This document shows, piece after piece, positions 52,906 to 62,347 of a stretch of 64,000 nucleotides of DNA. The notes beneath the pieces are model-generated. The model ran no database searches. It was given only the letters and a program-made list of their open reading frames with translations, and had not been told where the DNA came from. The translations under genes and the position numbers were made by a program. Origin of the DNA: Bacteroidales bacterium (GTDB lineage: Bacteria; Bacteroidota; Bacteroidia; Bacteroidales; WCHB1-69); the NCBI GenBank assembly GCA_017616775.1, contig JAFZXM010000013.1, positions 1 to 64,000 on the forward strand, in the 5' to 3' direction. Position 1 is the stretch's first letter. The number at the start of each line of letters is the position of its first letter.

Positions 52906-55800
52906 TTATTCCACCATTTTGTAAGCAAAGGAATGCACCAGTGAGCGAATGCTCATTTGGGTTATTTTGTTATTGTCGGCAGAGGGATTAACCCTGTTGG
53001 ACAGAAATATGTATATTAAATCATAGCGAGGGTCTATCCAAATAAAAGTTCCTGTAAATCCGCTATGTCCATAGCTGAGGGGGGAAGCTGAAGAGCAGCA
53101 CGGACTGGCCATTTTTCCTCTGGCTGGTTTGTCGAATCCCAAACCTCTTCTGCAATTGCTTTCTTTTGGGAAATAATAATTAGTGAAGGTTTCCACTGTT
53201 TGGGGTTTTAAATACCGGTGACCTTTATATAATCCTTTGTCCAAGAGCATTTGGCATATTGCCAAGAGGTCTTCGGCGGTGGAGAATAAACCTGCGTGTC
53301 CGGAAACTCCGCCGAGCATGGCAGCCCCTTGGTCGTGAACATATCCGCATAACAGTTGTTTGCGGAACAAGGTATCGTTTTCGGTAGGTGCTATCATGTT
53401 TTCCTCTATTTTTTTCAAAGGGTTGAAAGTGGTGTTTTCCAAGCCCATGGGCTTATAAAATTGTTGGTCAACATATACATCCAAAGTAAGTCCGCTTATT
53501 TGTTTTACTATGGCAGCCAACAGATAAAATCCCAAATCGCTATATAAATAGTTATTGTTGCCTTTGAGAGCGCATTGGCTTATTCGTAATGAAAGAGTGT
53601 CTTCAAAATCGGTCCGCAGATATAAATTGTCGGCAACATGTATGGCATATTCGGGAGAATAGTTTTTTTGCCACCATTCTTCTTTAAAAGAATAGTCTTT
53701 GTTAAGGGTTTCTTTGTAAAAAGGAATCCATGCTTGAAGTCCTGCCGTGTGGGTGAGTAATTGGTAAATTTTAATGTTTTCTTTGTTACTGCCTTTTAAA
53801 TAAGGCAGGTATTTGCTGATTTTATCGTTAAGATTGATTTTGTTTTCTTCATAAAGTTTCATAACGGCAAGGGTGGTAGCCATTACTTTGGTTACCGATG
53901 CCAAATCGTAAACGGTGGAGGCGGTCACTCTACGCAGGTCGTTGTAAGAATAGGTGCCGTAACATTGGTTGTAGAGTATATGTTTTCCTTGTGCTATAAT
54001 GACATTACATCCGGGAAAGGCTTGTTCGGCAATGGCATTATTAATAATTTCATCAATTTTTGTTTTGTAGAAAATATGATTTTTTTCATGTGCGTTTTTC
54101 TTATAATTTTTAGTGGTAATACCGGTGTTATAGGCAAATTGGTCAAGCTCTATCGGCAAATGTCCCGTAATGGCTTTGACTCCGCATACAGCTTCCGCCA
54201 ATGCCGTTTCGGCAACGTCTGTGGGATGATATCCAATGACTATGGCGGCAAATTTATCGGCAAAAGGCAATTCGTTAATGGCATAGGGATTGCCGGGCAA
54301 TAGTAGCACTACGGGAATATTTCCGGAGGTGAGAGAATCCAACAGGCGTATGGTTTGTTCATTCATTCCATACCGTTTTTGCGGATATTGGTTCAAATTG
54401 GACAAACTCACTATTATATAGTCCGCATCTTCTTTGGCTTTGTAGATTTCTTCTTTTTTTTGCATCAAATTCTCTTTCGCTTCTATAACATTGATATTTA
54501 AATATTTGTTAAACACCTCTGTCATGGCTGTTGATGCAGATTTGGCTTCCCGAAGATACAGACCTTGTTTTTTGTGGCTCAAAGGAATAATATTGTTTTG
54601 ATTGCTTAACAATGTGATGGCTTTTTCCATCAATTGTCCGTTTAGAGTATGGATGGCCGGGGTATTGATATTTTTGTAAGTATTGATGTTATCTACATAT
54701 AACGGATGCGGGATAACATATTTTTCTTTCATTTTCAATACTTTATAACATTTTTTGTTAATATCTTCCATGGTCAGGCGACCATCCAGAACGGCTTGTT
54801 TGACAGCCATGGAAACCATTTCAAAGTCGGCAGGCAATAACAATACGTCCGCACCGGCAATAAGACAACGCACCTCTAATTCTCCCTGAGGGTATTGTTT
54901 AACTATTCCGCCCATTTCCAAGCCGTCGGTAAACACTATGCCTTCAAATCCCATGGTATCTTTTAGAAGGGAGGTGGTGATATAGGATGAGGCGGTGGCT
55001 ATGGAGGCGGTGTCAAGTGCTTTTACAAGCAGGTGGCCCACCATTATTGCATCCACGTGGTTTTTAATTAATTGAGCAAAGGGATAAAATTCTATTTCTT
55101 CAAGTCTGTTTAACGGATGGGATATAATGGGGGCATCTTTGTGAGAATCTATTTTAGTGTCTCCGTGGCCGGGGAAATGTTTGGCGCAAGCCATTACACC
55201 ATTGTCTTGCATGCCTTTGGCATAGGCGATACCGCATCGGGCTACCAATTGGGGATTGCCTCCAAAAGAACGGCTGTTGATAACGGGATTTTGGGAATTG
55301 TTGTTTACATCCACGCAGGGAGCAAAATTGACATGTATGCCCAATTGTCGGCATTGTTTAGCCATGAGCGCACCCATTTGATAGATGAGTGCGGTATCGT
55401 TGCCCGCTCCCAATGCCATTTGGCGCGGAAAAGAAGGAATGCTGTCAAGACGCATGCCCAAGCCCCATTCTCCGTCAATGCTTACAAGAAGAGGTATTTT
55501 GCTTATTGCCTGCAGCCGGTTGGTAAGGTTGGCTTGTCTGCAAGGCCCCCCTTGAAAAAAGCATACACCCCCCACCTGATAATCATTAACATATTGTACT
55601 AAATTGGCACAATAGGCTTCATCCTTGTCGGAATGTGCTCTTATCATCATCAACTGGGCTATTTTTTGGTCCAGACTCAATGTTTGTAATACCGAATCCG
55701 CCCATGATGTTTGAGGAGTATAAGACGGTTGGACAATAGCCGCCGAAAAGCATATTGCGGACAAACAACAGAGAAAAAAGATACGACTATATGGTTTCAT
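52906..55800 (-). CDS. NagZ-like beta-N-acetylhexosaminidase fused to serine hydrolase
   Basis: A 964-residue exported fusion, starting at the ATG at 55800 (signal peptide SRIFFLCCLSAICFSAA). Residues about 30-370 form a GH3 (NagZ) domain with KHFPGHGDTKIDSH near 207-220 and the nucleophile loop FTDGLEMGG near 288. Residues about 390-540 form a GH3 C-terminal-like domain, and residues about 580-950 a class C beta-lactamase/DD-peptidase fold with S635-x-x-K638 (SVTK), YSD near 745 and GHAGLFST. This pairing is common in Bacteroidota and fits periplasmic trimming of muropeptides. Both active sites appear complete. Confidence 0.9.
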   Translation of the reverse strand: MKPYSRIFFLCCLSAICFSAAIVQPSYTPQTSWADSVLQTLSLDQKIAQLMMIRAHSDKDEAYCANLVQYVNDYQVGGVCFFQGGPCRQANLTNRLQAISKIPLLVSIDGEWGLGMRLDSIPSFPRQMALGAGNDTALIYQMGALMAKQCRQLGIHVNFAPCVDVNNNSQNPVINSRSFGGNPQLVARCGIAYAKGMQDNGVMACAKHFPGHGDTKIDSHKDAPIISHPLNRLEEIEFYPFAQLIKNHVDAIMVGHLLVKALDTASIATASSYITTSLLKDTMGFEGIVFTDGLEMGGIVKQYPQGELEVRCLIAGADVLLLPADFEMVSMAVKQAVLDGRLTMEDINKKCYKVLKMKEKYVIPHPLYVDNINTYKNINTPAIHTLNGQLMEKAITLLSNQNNIIPLSHKKQGLYLREAKSASTAMTEVFNKYLNINVIEAKENLMQKKEEIYKAKEDADYIIVSLSNLNQYPQKRYGMNEQTIRLLDSLTSGNIPVVLLLPGNPYAINELPFADKFAAIVIGYHPTDVAETALAEAVCGVKAITGHLPIELDQFAYNTGITTKNYKKNAHEKNHIFYKTKIDEIINNAIAEQAFPGCNVIIAQGKHILYNQCYGTYSYNDLRRVTASTVYDLASVTKVMATTLAVMKLYEENKINLNDKISKYLPYLKGSNKENIKIYQLLTHTAGLQAWIPFYKETLNKDYSFKEEWWQKNYSPEYAIHVADNLYLRTDFEDTLSLRISQCALKGNNNYLYSDLGFYLLAAIVKQISGLTLDVYVDQQFYKPMGLENTTFNPLKKIEENMIAPTENDTLFRKQLLCGYVHDQGAAMLGGVSGHAGLFSTAEDLLAICQMLLDKGLYKGHRYLKPQTVETFTNYYFPKESNCRRGLGFDKPARGKMASPCCSSASPLSYGHSGFTGTFIWIDPRYDLIYIFLSNRVNPSADNNKITQMSIRSLVHSFAYKMVE

Positions 55801-55919
55801 ATTGCATGCCTGATTATAATATGCAAAATAATACAAAATATTTTCTCGTAAAATAATTTGACTCACAAAATTTTTAACATCAATTTGTGAGTAAAGAAAT
55901 AACGGGAAACAACAGGTGT

Positions 55920-56273
55920 TTATTCATTAAGATATTGTGTAAAATCAATATCTTGTTCTAAAAAATCAGTGCCTTTGCCGGTGTTGGGATTGATGGTGAG
56001 CCAGTCTATGGTTTCGGTATTTGTTTCATTATCAATATAGCAATGCACCACAACGTTTTCATTGTCAAAATGGTCAATCACAACCACAGGTGCTTTGGAG
56101 TAGTTTTGTGCCATTTGCAGTATTTGCCGTACACTATACACGGTGCCGTCTGGCAAAGAAGGCAAGGTATCGTATATCATGCCGGTGTGAGTTGCGGGAG
56201 TGCCGGGGTTTTGGTTGGTTTGACACGCAGCCAGCGCTATAATGAACAATAATAATATCTCTATTTTTTTCAT
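55920..56273 (-). CDS. small lipoprotein, unknown
   Basis: A 117-residue lipoprotein from the ATG at 56273 (lipobox ALAACQ near 16-21; an earlier in-frame ATG exists at 56297). The mature domain is acidic, with alternating strands (VVVIDHFDNENVVVHCYID, TETIDWLTINP). No family recognised. Promoter box 12 bp upstream of the start. Confidence 0.6.
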   Translation of the reverse strand: MKKIEILLLFIIALAACQTNQNPGTPATHTGMIYDTLPSLPDGTVYSVRQILQMAQNYSKAPVVVIDHFDNENVVVHCYIDNETNTETIDWLTINPNTGKGTDFLEQDIDFTQYLNE

Positions 56274-56284
56274 CACTGAACATA

Positions 56285-56292
56285 CAAAAATA
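56285..56292 (-). promoter_or_regulatory. promoter of the 117-aa lipoprotein
   Basis: Minus-strand TATTTTTG, 11 bp upstream of the chosen ATG, which favours that start over the one at 56297. Confidence 0.5.
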
Positions 56293-56330
56293 AACAAAAA
56301 TTATTCCATACAGGTAAAGACAAGATGATG

Positions 56331-56960
56331 TTACAAATAATGTTTGTTAAAGCATGTTTCCAGCAGCAGGGAAATGGAAGGATAGGTGTTTTTGCAGAAT
56401 TCCTGCATATTATATTTGTTCATCCATTTTACCAGGGTGATGTGCTCTTCCGTTTGGGGAGAAGGGGTTTCTTCAGGTATATTTTGCATAATATACCAGT
56501 GTGTTTGTTTGAGAACTAATTTCGGGCAGTCTCCTTGCCGGAAAATATGATAGGTATATCCTGCATCCTGCAATATTTTCAAGTTTTGAAGCCCTGTTTC
56601 TTCTTGTACTTCACGTATGGCTGTTTGCATATCGGTTTCATTTTGTTCCACATGCCCTTTGGGCAGGTCCCATTTGCCCAACCGTTCCATTGCCAATATG
56701 TTATCTTTGGAGCAAACTATGCCGCCTGCCGCTTTTTGGAACAGGAAACATTGTTTTATGTCATCCAAAAATGCTTCGGCTTGGGTGATAGTATCACATA
56801 CTATTATTATGTTTTGCCGGGAGGAAATAAACTGCTCTGCAAGATCGGGGACGGATTTAATGTGATTGTAATACAGAAAATTACTTTTTAAAGAAGTAAC
56901 ATCGGATTTTTTTATCACTTCTATAAAGTTATAATTGTAGAAAAGTTTGTATATTTGCAT
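56331..56960 (-). CDS. NUDIX hydrolase
   Basis: Nudix-fold protein (about 209 aa from the ATG at 56960). The Nudix box is GHVEQNETDMQTAIREVQEETGL at about 118-140 and has all conserved residues (G-x5-E-x7-REVQEE-x-G). About 95 residues precede the domain, which is long for the family and not recognised. It hydrolyses a nucleoside-diphosphate-linked compound; the substrate is unknown. Divergent from pyrE with starts 25 bp apart; the pyrE -7 box lies within its first codons. Confidence 0.85.
   Translation of the reverse strand: MQIYKLFYNYNFIEVIKKSDVTSLKSNFLYYNHIKSVPDLAEQFISSRQNIIIVCDTITQAEAFLDDIKQCFLFQKAAGGIVCSKDNILAMERLGKWDLPKGHVEQNETDMQTAIREVQEETGLQNLKILQDAGYTYHIFRQGDCPKLVLKQTHWYIMQNIPEETPSPQTEEHITLVKWMNKYNMQEFCKNTYPSISLLLETCFNKHYL
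56950..56957 (+). promoter_or_regulatory. pyrE promoter
   Basis: TATATTTG, 28 bp upstream of the pyrE ATG and overlapping the first codons of the divergent NUDIX gene. Confidence 0.5.
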
Positions 56961-56985
56961 TCTTAAAAATTTAAGTAGATAACGT

Positions 56986-57624
56986 ATGGAATCAGCAAAA
57001 AATTGTGCAAAAAATTTATTGTCCATTAAAGCAATAAAACTCAGTCCGAATCAGCCTTTTACATGGGCATCGGGGTTAAAATCCCCTATATATTGTGATA
57101 ATCGTAAAACATTATCCTATCCTGAAATGCGAAGTTTTATTCGGGACGGACTGGTTTCGGTGATTCGCAAATATTATCCTGATGTGCAGGTGATAGCCGG
57201 TGTGGCTACGGGAGCCATTGCACAAGGTGTTTTGGTAGCACAGGAGTTGGGGCTTCCCTTTGTGTATGTGCGTAGTGAAGAAAAAAAACACGGGCTTACC
57301 AACAAAGTGGAAGGTGTTGTAAATAAAGGAGATAAAGTTGTTGTGGTGGAAGATTTGGTATCTACAGGCCAAAGCAGCTTAAATGCGGCACAAACTTTGC
57401 AGGATATGGGTTGTAATGTATTGGGCATGGTGGCTATATTTACTTATAACTTACCCATAGCATCCCAAAGGTTTGCAGAGGCCAAATTGGAGTTGCACAC
57501 GCTCACGCATTATGGTATATTGGTAGAAGAAGCGGCGAAAGAAGGATATATTAAAGAAAATGAAATAGAAGTGCTTAATGCATGGAGTAAAGATCCCGAT
57601 GCATGGGCGGAACAACATCGATAA
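56986..57624 (+). CDS. pyrE: orotate phosphoribosyltransferase
   Basis: Type I phosphoribosyltransferase (212 aa) making OMP from orotate and PRPP. N-terminal KLSPNQPFTWASGLKSPIYCDNR binds the orotate side; GVATGAIAQGVLVA near 79 and RSEEKKHG near 100 follow; the PRPP motif is VVVVEDLVSTGQSS near 118-131 (E122-D123). Full length, co-directional with an SRPBCC gene 3 bp later. Confidence 0.96.
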   Translation: MESAKNCAKNLLSIKAIKLSPNQPFTWASGLKSPIYCDNRKTLSYPEMRSFIRDGLVSVIRKYYPDVQVIAGVATGAIAQGVLVAQELGLPFVYVRSEEKKHGLTNKVEGVVNKGDKVVVVEDLVSTGQSSLNAAQTLQDMGCNVLGMVAIFTYNLPIASQRFAEAKLELHTLTHYGILVEEAAKEGYIKENEIEVLNAWSKDPDAWAEQHR

Positions 57625-57627
57625 TGC

Positions 57628-58032
57628 ATGAATATCGCAAGTGATATAGTAGATATTAACGTTACAAACGAGCAAGTGTTCGCACTTGTAAACGATTGCA
57701 CTCATCTTGAAAATCAAATTCCGGGGGTGCAGGATTGGAAAGCCGATGCAAAGCAATGCAGCTTTTCTGTCAGCGGTGTGGGGCATATAGAAATGAGTAT
57801 AAAAGAAGAAATCCCCTATTCCAAAGTGGTATATAGTATTACAAGTGCCATGTTTCCTCAAAGTGTTGAATTGCTGTTTTTAATAGAAGGTCAGGATAAT
57901 ATCAGCAAATTATCCATAGTCACCGAAATCAATCTTCCTTTTATGATATCGCAAATGGTGAAAAAGCCCTTGCAAAAATTTGTCAATACATTGGCCTCCC
58001 AAATAAAAGCAGCTGCAGAAAACAGATACTAA
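57628..58032 (+). CDS. SRPBCC family protein
   Basis: A 134-residue protein of the START/Bet v1-like superfamily with the typical N-terminal strand (NIASDIVDINVTNEQVFALV) and a C-terminal helix (VKKPLQKFVNTLASQIKAAA). Such small lipid or ligand-binding proteins have varied roles. It is part of the pyrE unit, 3 bp after pyrE and 7 bp before the PHP-GT39 gene. Confidence 0.75.
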   Translation: MNIASDIVDINVTNEQVFALVNDCTHLENQIPGVQDWKADAKQCSFSVSGVGHIEMSIKEEIPYSKVVYSITSAMFPQSVELLFLIEGQDNISKLSIVTEINLPFMISQMVKKPLQKFVNTLASQIKAAAENRY

Positions 58033-58039
58033 AATCACA

Positions 58040-60784
58040 GTGCATAAAATACTGAAATATCTATGTTACGGAGCAATATCAATTTTATTGTTGATATTGT
58101 CGTATATAGGTATTCCTTATTTGGTAAGTCCCATATATGATTTTCGTGTATCCACCCCTTTTGAGGGAGAAAATTATTACAATCCTTATCAAAACATTTC
58201 TTCCCGGTGGCAAATAGCCAATTTTCATACGCACAGTAAATCTTGGGGAGGTGTCACCGATGGCAAAAACAATCGGCTTTTACAGGTAGTAAACACATAC
58301 AAATATTTGGGATATAATCACATAGGCATATCCAATTATCAAAAAATCACGGATATCCGTTATGATAACGGATCTTATCTTACTATTCCTTCATACGAAC
58401 ACGGCATCAATGTAAAAAAAAGGCATCAGTTGATATTGGGGGCCGACAGGGTGGTGTGGATGGATTTCTTTTTTCATCAGAATATGCATCACAAGCAATT
58501 TATGTTGGATAAGTTGCGCGGCTCATGTGATTTTTTAACCGTTAATCATCCGCAATTTTGTGAAGGATATTTGCCTCAGGATTTTTCTTTGCTTTCCAAT
58601 TACGATGCGGTGGAGGTGTTTAATCATTATCGCACGTCCATAGCCCAGTGGGACAGCGCTTTGTCGAGCGGATATTATGCGGTGCTGTTAGCCGATGATG
58701 ATATGCACAGCTTGGATAAAATGGATGAAGTGAGTTCCAATTTCACGGTGGTAAACACATCTGTGTTATCGAGGGGAAATATAGTGCAGGCTCTTAAGAA
58801 CGGGCAACATTTCGGGGTGCGCATACACAGGCAGGCACAAGAGAGTTTGGCCATAAAAAAAGCCCGAATAGCACAATTGGTTTATCCGCAAACTATTGAA
58901 ATGAAAGGGGATACTCTGGTTGCCATATTCACTCAAAAGGTGTCGGGGGTGGCTTTTATAGGACAAAACGGTGTTTTAAAACATGAACGGCATTTCACCG
59001 ACAGTGCCCAATATGTATTTGACAGTACGGATACATATATACGGATAGAAGTATATGACAAAGACAGTAATCATATATTGTATAATCCCATAGTCCGCTG
59101 TATGGGGAAGGCTCCTCATAAAACGGAGCCCAACAGTGTGAATAATTGGAAAAGCGGCATCAAATACGGATTGGAAATATTGGTGTTGTTGGTTTTATTG
59201 CGGATATGTTTCCAAAATAGGATAAAAAGAACAGTTCAAAAGGGGATTCGTTATTTGCAATTGCCTTATCGCCGCCACTTGTTGATAATTGTGGGAATAT
59301 CGTTGTTTGTCCGATTTACCATGGCTTGTTTGTTTGAATTAAACAACGATGAATTGTATTATCGTTTGTATGCCATGTTTCCCCAATGGAGTTATTTTGA
59401 CCATCCTCCCATGGTGGGGTGGATGATCAATCTCACCACCTTGCATTTGTTATTGGACAATGAATTGTTTATTCGATTGGGGGCATTGGTGTTATGTACG
59501 GTCAATTCATTTTTGGTGTTTGATATTGCCCAAAAAATATCCGGAGATAAAACGGGAGTAATTGCGGTGTTGCTTTTTAATCTGTCTCCGTATGTGCTTT
59601 TGGTTACGGGCACTTTTATTATTCCCGATGCGGGCTTGATGTTTTTTATGTTAATGGGCATGCGGGAAGCCGTGTGTATATATGTTACGGGCATACATAA
59701 GGAGCGAAAACATTTTATGGCATTGGGATTATGGATAGGTTTGGCTTGTTTGTCCAAATACACGGCTTTGGTAATGTGGGCGGGAATAGGATTGTATATA
59801 TTAATATATGATCGTTCGTGGTTAAAAAACAAATGGTTGTATATGGCTGTAGCCATAACGGCAGTATGTTGCCTGCCTGTATTATATTGGAATATACAGC
59901 ACAATTTCATCAGTTTCACCTATCATGGCAACAGAGTGATGATGAATGGCCTGCATATGGGTGATTTTTTTGCTGAATTGGGAGGGGAATTATTGTACAA
60001 TCATCCTATATTGTTAATAGGAATATGGATTAATATTTATTTGTTTTTTAGGCATAAGATGTATGTTCCCGAAAAGAAGTCGCCATATATATTGTTTTAT
60101 TTGGTTTCGTTGCCGTTAATATTGCTGTTTTTATTTTTTGCCATGTTTAAACCCATATTGCCGCATTGGAATGCACCGGCATATACTTTGTTGCTTATTC
60201 CTGCGTCGGGAATGATAGTGGATATTTATGAGCAGCACAAAAAAAACATATACAGGAGTTTGCAATTGGCAATTGCATTGTTGGCGGTGGTATATGTGTT
60301 GTTTATGATACAATTTGCCAAAGGGTATATTATTTCGCATCCTAAATATGTAAAAGATTATTCTATAGAAATAGCCACTTGTAAAAAAGCGGCAAAAGCG
60401 TTTTTGGCTCATGCTTCCCATGCGGAAGAGCGCGGATTGATAGCTAAAGATGCACCTGTATTATGTCCCCGTTGGGAGCTTGCCGCCAACTATGAATTTC
60501 ATATTGCCCGGAAAAGTCCGTATAGAATACTTACTACAGGTCCGTTGTATCGCACACATGAATATGCCAATATTACCCGCAAGCGGGACAGATTGGATTT
60601 GGGAATGGATATGTGGTTTGTTACCGATAATTATGCATATCAGCCTCCTCAATATTTATCTTGCTGTTTTACAAGCATATCGCCTGCAGATACGATAATA
60701 ATATGCAGAAACAACAAGCCCGCAAAGGAAGTATATATATATCGTATGCAGAAATTGAAACGGGAGTTACCTTATATTTATTAG
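58040..60784 (+). CDS. PHP-like domain fused to family 39 glycosyltransferase
   Basis: A 914-residue membrane protein (GTG start). Residues 1-20 form a membrane helix. Residues about 55-345 resemble a PHP-type phosphoesterase: H63-x-H65 (NFHTHSKSWGG), ISNYQ, YEHGINVKKRH, NHPQFCEG, VFNHY and ADDDMHS give several candidate metal ligands. A helix at about 373-390 leads to a GT39-type (ArnT/PMT-like) transferase with at least ten membrane segments, beginning with NNDELYY (D437-E438) and YFDHPPMVGWMI. GT39 enzymes move sugar from polyprenyl phosphate to protein or lipid A. The combination is unusual; the first domain may process the lipid carrier or the acceptor. Overlaps the convergent GH5-like gene by 4 bp. 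Confidence 0.75.
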   Translation: MHKILKYLCYGAISILLLILSYIGIPYLVSPIYDFRVSTPFEGENYYNPYQNISSRWQIANFHTHSKSWGGVTDGKNNRLLQVVNTYKYLGYNHIGISNYQKITDIRYDNGSYLTIPSYEHGINVKKRHQLILGADRVVWMDFFFHQNMHHKQFMLDKLRGSCDFLTVNHPQFCEGYLPQDFSLLSNYDAVEVFNHYRTSIAQWDSALSSGYYAVLLADDDMHSLDKMDEVSSNFTVVNTSVLSRGNIVQALKNGQHFGVRIHRQAQESLAIKKARIAQLVYPQTIEMKGDTLVAIFTQKVSGVAFIGQNGVLKHERHFTDSAQYVFDSTDTYIRIEVYDKDSNHILYNPIVRCMGKAPHKTEPNSVNNWKSGIKYGLEILVLLVLLRICFQNRIKRTVQKGIRYLQLPYRRHLLIIVGISLFVRFTMACLFELNNDELYYRLYAMFPQWSYFDHPPMVGWMINLTTLHLLLDNELFIRLGALVLCTVNSFLVFDIAQKISGDKTGVIAVLLFNLSPYVLLVTGTFIIPDAGLMFFMLMGMREAVCIYVTGIHKERKHFMALGLWIGLACLSKYTALVMWAGIGLYILIYDRSWLKNKWLYMAVAITAVCCLPVLYWNIQHNFISFTYHGNRVMMNGLHMGDFFAELGGELLYNHPILLIGIWINIYLFFRHKMYVPEKKSPYILFYLVSLPLILLFLFFAMFKPILPHWNAPAYTLLLIPASGMIVDIYEQHKKNIYRSLQLAIALLAVVYVLFMIQFAKGYIISHPKYVKDYSIEIATCKKAAKAFLAHASHAEERGLIAKDAPVLCPRWELAANYEFHIARKSPYRILTTGPLYRTHEYANITRKRDRLDLGMDMWFVTDNYAYQPPQYLSCCFTSISPADTIIICRNNKPAKEVYIYRMQKLKRELPYIY

Positions 60785-62346
60785 TTTAATTTTATTTTAT
60801 TCAATTGTACAGGGGGCAGATAGGCTTCTATGATATAACGGGAAAACAGGGTGCTGTCGAAGTCAAAAATGTTTTTTGCTTGAGGGCGCAGGAAATGTTG
60901 ATAGTTAATTTGTTGGTATTCCAGTTTTTGCATAGGCAAGCAGGGTGTTGTTTCTTTCGGCGGTCCGGATATGTATGAGGGTTCGCAATGCAATTCTTCG
61001 CATGTCATTCCCGGGGCCGATATTTTAAAATGAACACAGCTGTCATTGGTATAAAGTGTAAAATTCCCTTTATTATCGGTAAAAGTATGCATTCCTACCG
61101 ACCAATCGCTATTCCAAGCCCGAACCACGGCACCTTCCACGGCTTTGTTTTTGTTGTTCACAACTTTTCCTTTAATACATATATTGCCATATCCGAGCAT
61201 GTTGTAATAATTCATGGGTCGGGGTGCCTTGTTTTCTGGAGTATAAGTTAAAGCTTTTTTAGTATATTCCGCTATAGGTTTAGGGGCTCCCAAAATGCGG
61301 TGTTTTCCGTCGGCGGTGCAGGTGGTGTCATCATGGTGCAATATTCCTGCATATTTTCCTTCAAACACGCCTATATTGGCATCTTGAAATTCCCACCAGC
61401 CGAAGCCGCAAACACCACAGTCTCTGGCATATCGGAAAACATGGTCAAAATATTCACATTGGTATTGATAAGGTATGCTGTCGTTTTCTGCCGGCAAAGC
61501 GGTTTCTCCCAGCATCAGCGGTTTGTGGATATAGGTTTTATACCAATATATTTCACTTTTTATTCTAAGCGGATTGTAAGAATGTATTTGTACAAAGTCA
61601 ACAGGTAAGACAGAAGGATCCCACTTAAACACTTCCAATGGTTCGGCCATGCCTATGGTGAAAAGTTGATGCGGTGCGTATTGATGCATCAAATCGGCCC
61701 AATGACTCACAATTTGATAAGCATCTGCTTTCGTCCGGTGTTTTTCCGTATCAAAATACAGGGGTTCGTTGAAGAAATCGTATGCAAAAACAGTGGGTTC
61801 TTCCTGAAAGGTTTTTAATAAGGCTATGGTAAATTTTTCTATTTGCGGATTAAAAGGAGCTTTGATCAGGAGCATGACTTTTATGTCTTCCGATTTGGCT
61901 ATTGATATAAAGCGTTGAAGACCGTGAATAATTTCTTTTTGGCATTGGTGTAAATAGATTTTATTGCTATCGGCCCAATAAAAGGGCATATTGTTTTGAT
62001 CAAAATGAATGCGGTCAAAAATCAAACGGATGGAATTGAAACCCATTTCTTTGATTAATTGCAGGTGTCCTTCTATTTGTTGTTGGTTGTCTTCTTCGGT
62101 ATCGGTTTCAAAGCAATCCATATCTTCATAATAGATACAGGGAGCCACCACAAATTTGCTGTCCATAAGGCGATAATTAACCACATAATTAAGCATTAAA
62201 GGAAAAAAGGTGTCGTTGTTTATTTTAAACACATCATTTTCTATGTGTACAAAGTTGTGTTGCGGTGTATATGCGGGTTGACGACGGCATGCGTACAATA
62301 GTATAAGTATGCCTATAATGTATATCGGATAAAAACGGCGGTGCAT
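60781..62346 (-). CDS. GH5-like cellulase-superfamily lipoprotein
   Basis: A 521-residue lipoprotein from the ATG at 62346 (signal then LLYACRR), so bound to a membrane. The TIM-barrel domain carries E194 in FFNEPL as the likely acid/base and E281 in MLGETALP as the likely nucleophile, with GFGWWEFQD close to the end of the barrel. Residues about 395-470 form a carboxypeptidase-regulatory-like beta-sandwich (KGKVVNNKNKAVEGAVVRAW). Substrate is unknown; no transport or SusCD genes are adjacent. It starts 1 bp after the rlmB stop and overlaps the convergent fusion gene by 4 bp at the other end. Confidence 0.75.
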   Translation of the reverse strand: MHRRFYPIYIIGILILLYACRRQPAYTPQHNFVHIENDVFKINNDTFFPLMLNYVVNYRLMDSKFVVAPCIYYEDMDCFETDTEEDNQQQIEGHLQLIKEMGFNSIRLIFDRIHFDQNNMPFYWADSNKIYLHQCQKEIIHGLQRFISIAKSEDIKVMLLIKAPFNPQIEKFTIALLKTFQEEPTVFAYDFFNEPLYFDTEKHRTKADAYQIVSHWADLMHQYAPHQLFTIGMAEPLEVFKWDPSVLPVDFVQIHSYNPLRIKSEIYWYKTYIHKPLMLGETALPAENDSIPYQYQCEYFDHVFRYARDCGVCGFGWWEFQDANIGVFEGKYAGILHHDDTTCTADGKHRILGAPKPIAEYTKKALTYTPENKAPRPMNYYNMLGYGNICIKGKVVNNKNKAVEGAVVRAWNSDWSVGMHTFTDNKGNFTLYTNDSCVHFKISAPGMTCEELHCEPSYISGPPKETTPCLPMQKLEYQQINYQHFLRPQAKNIFDFDSTLFSRYIIEAYLPPVQLNKIKLN

Positions 62347-62347
62347 G

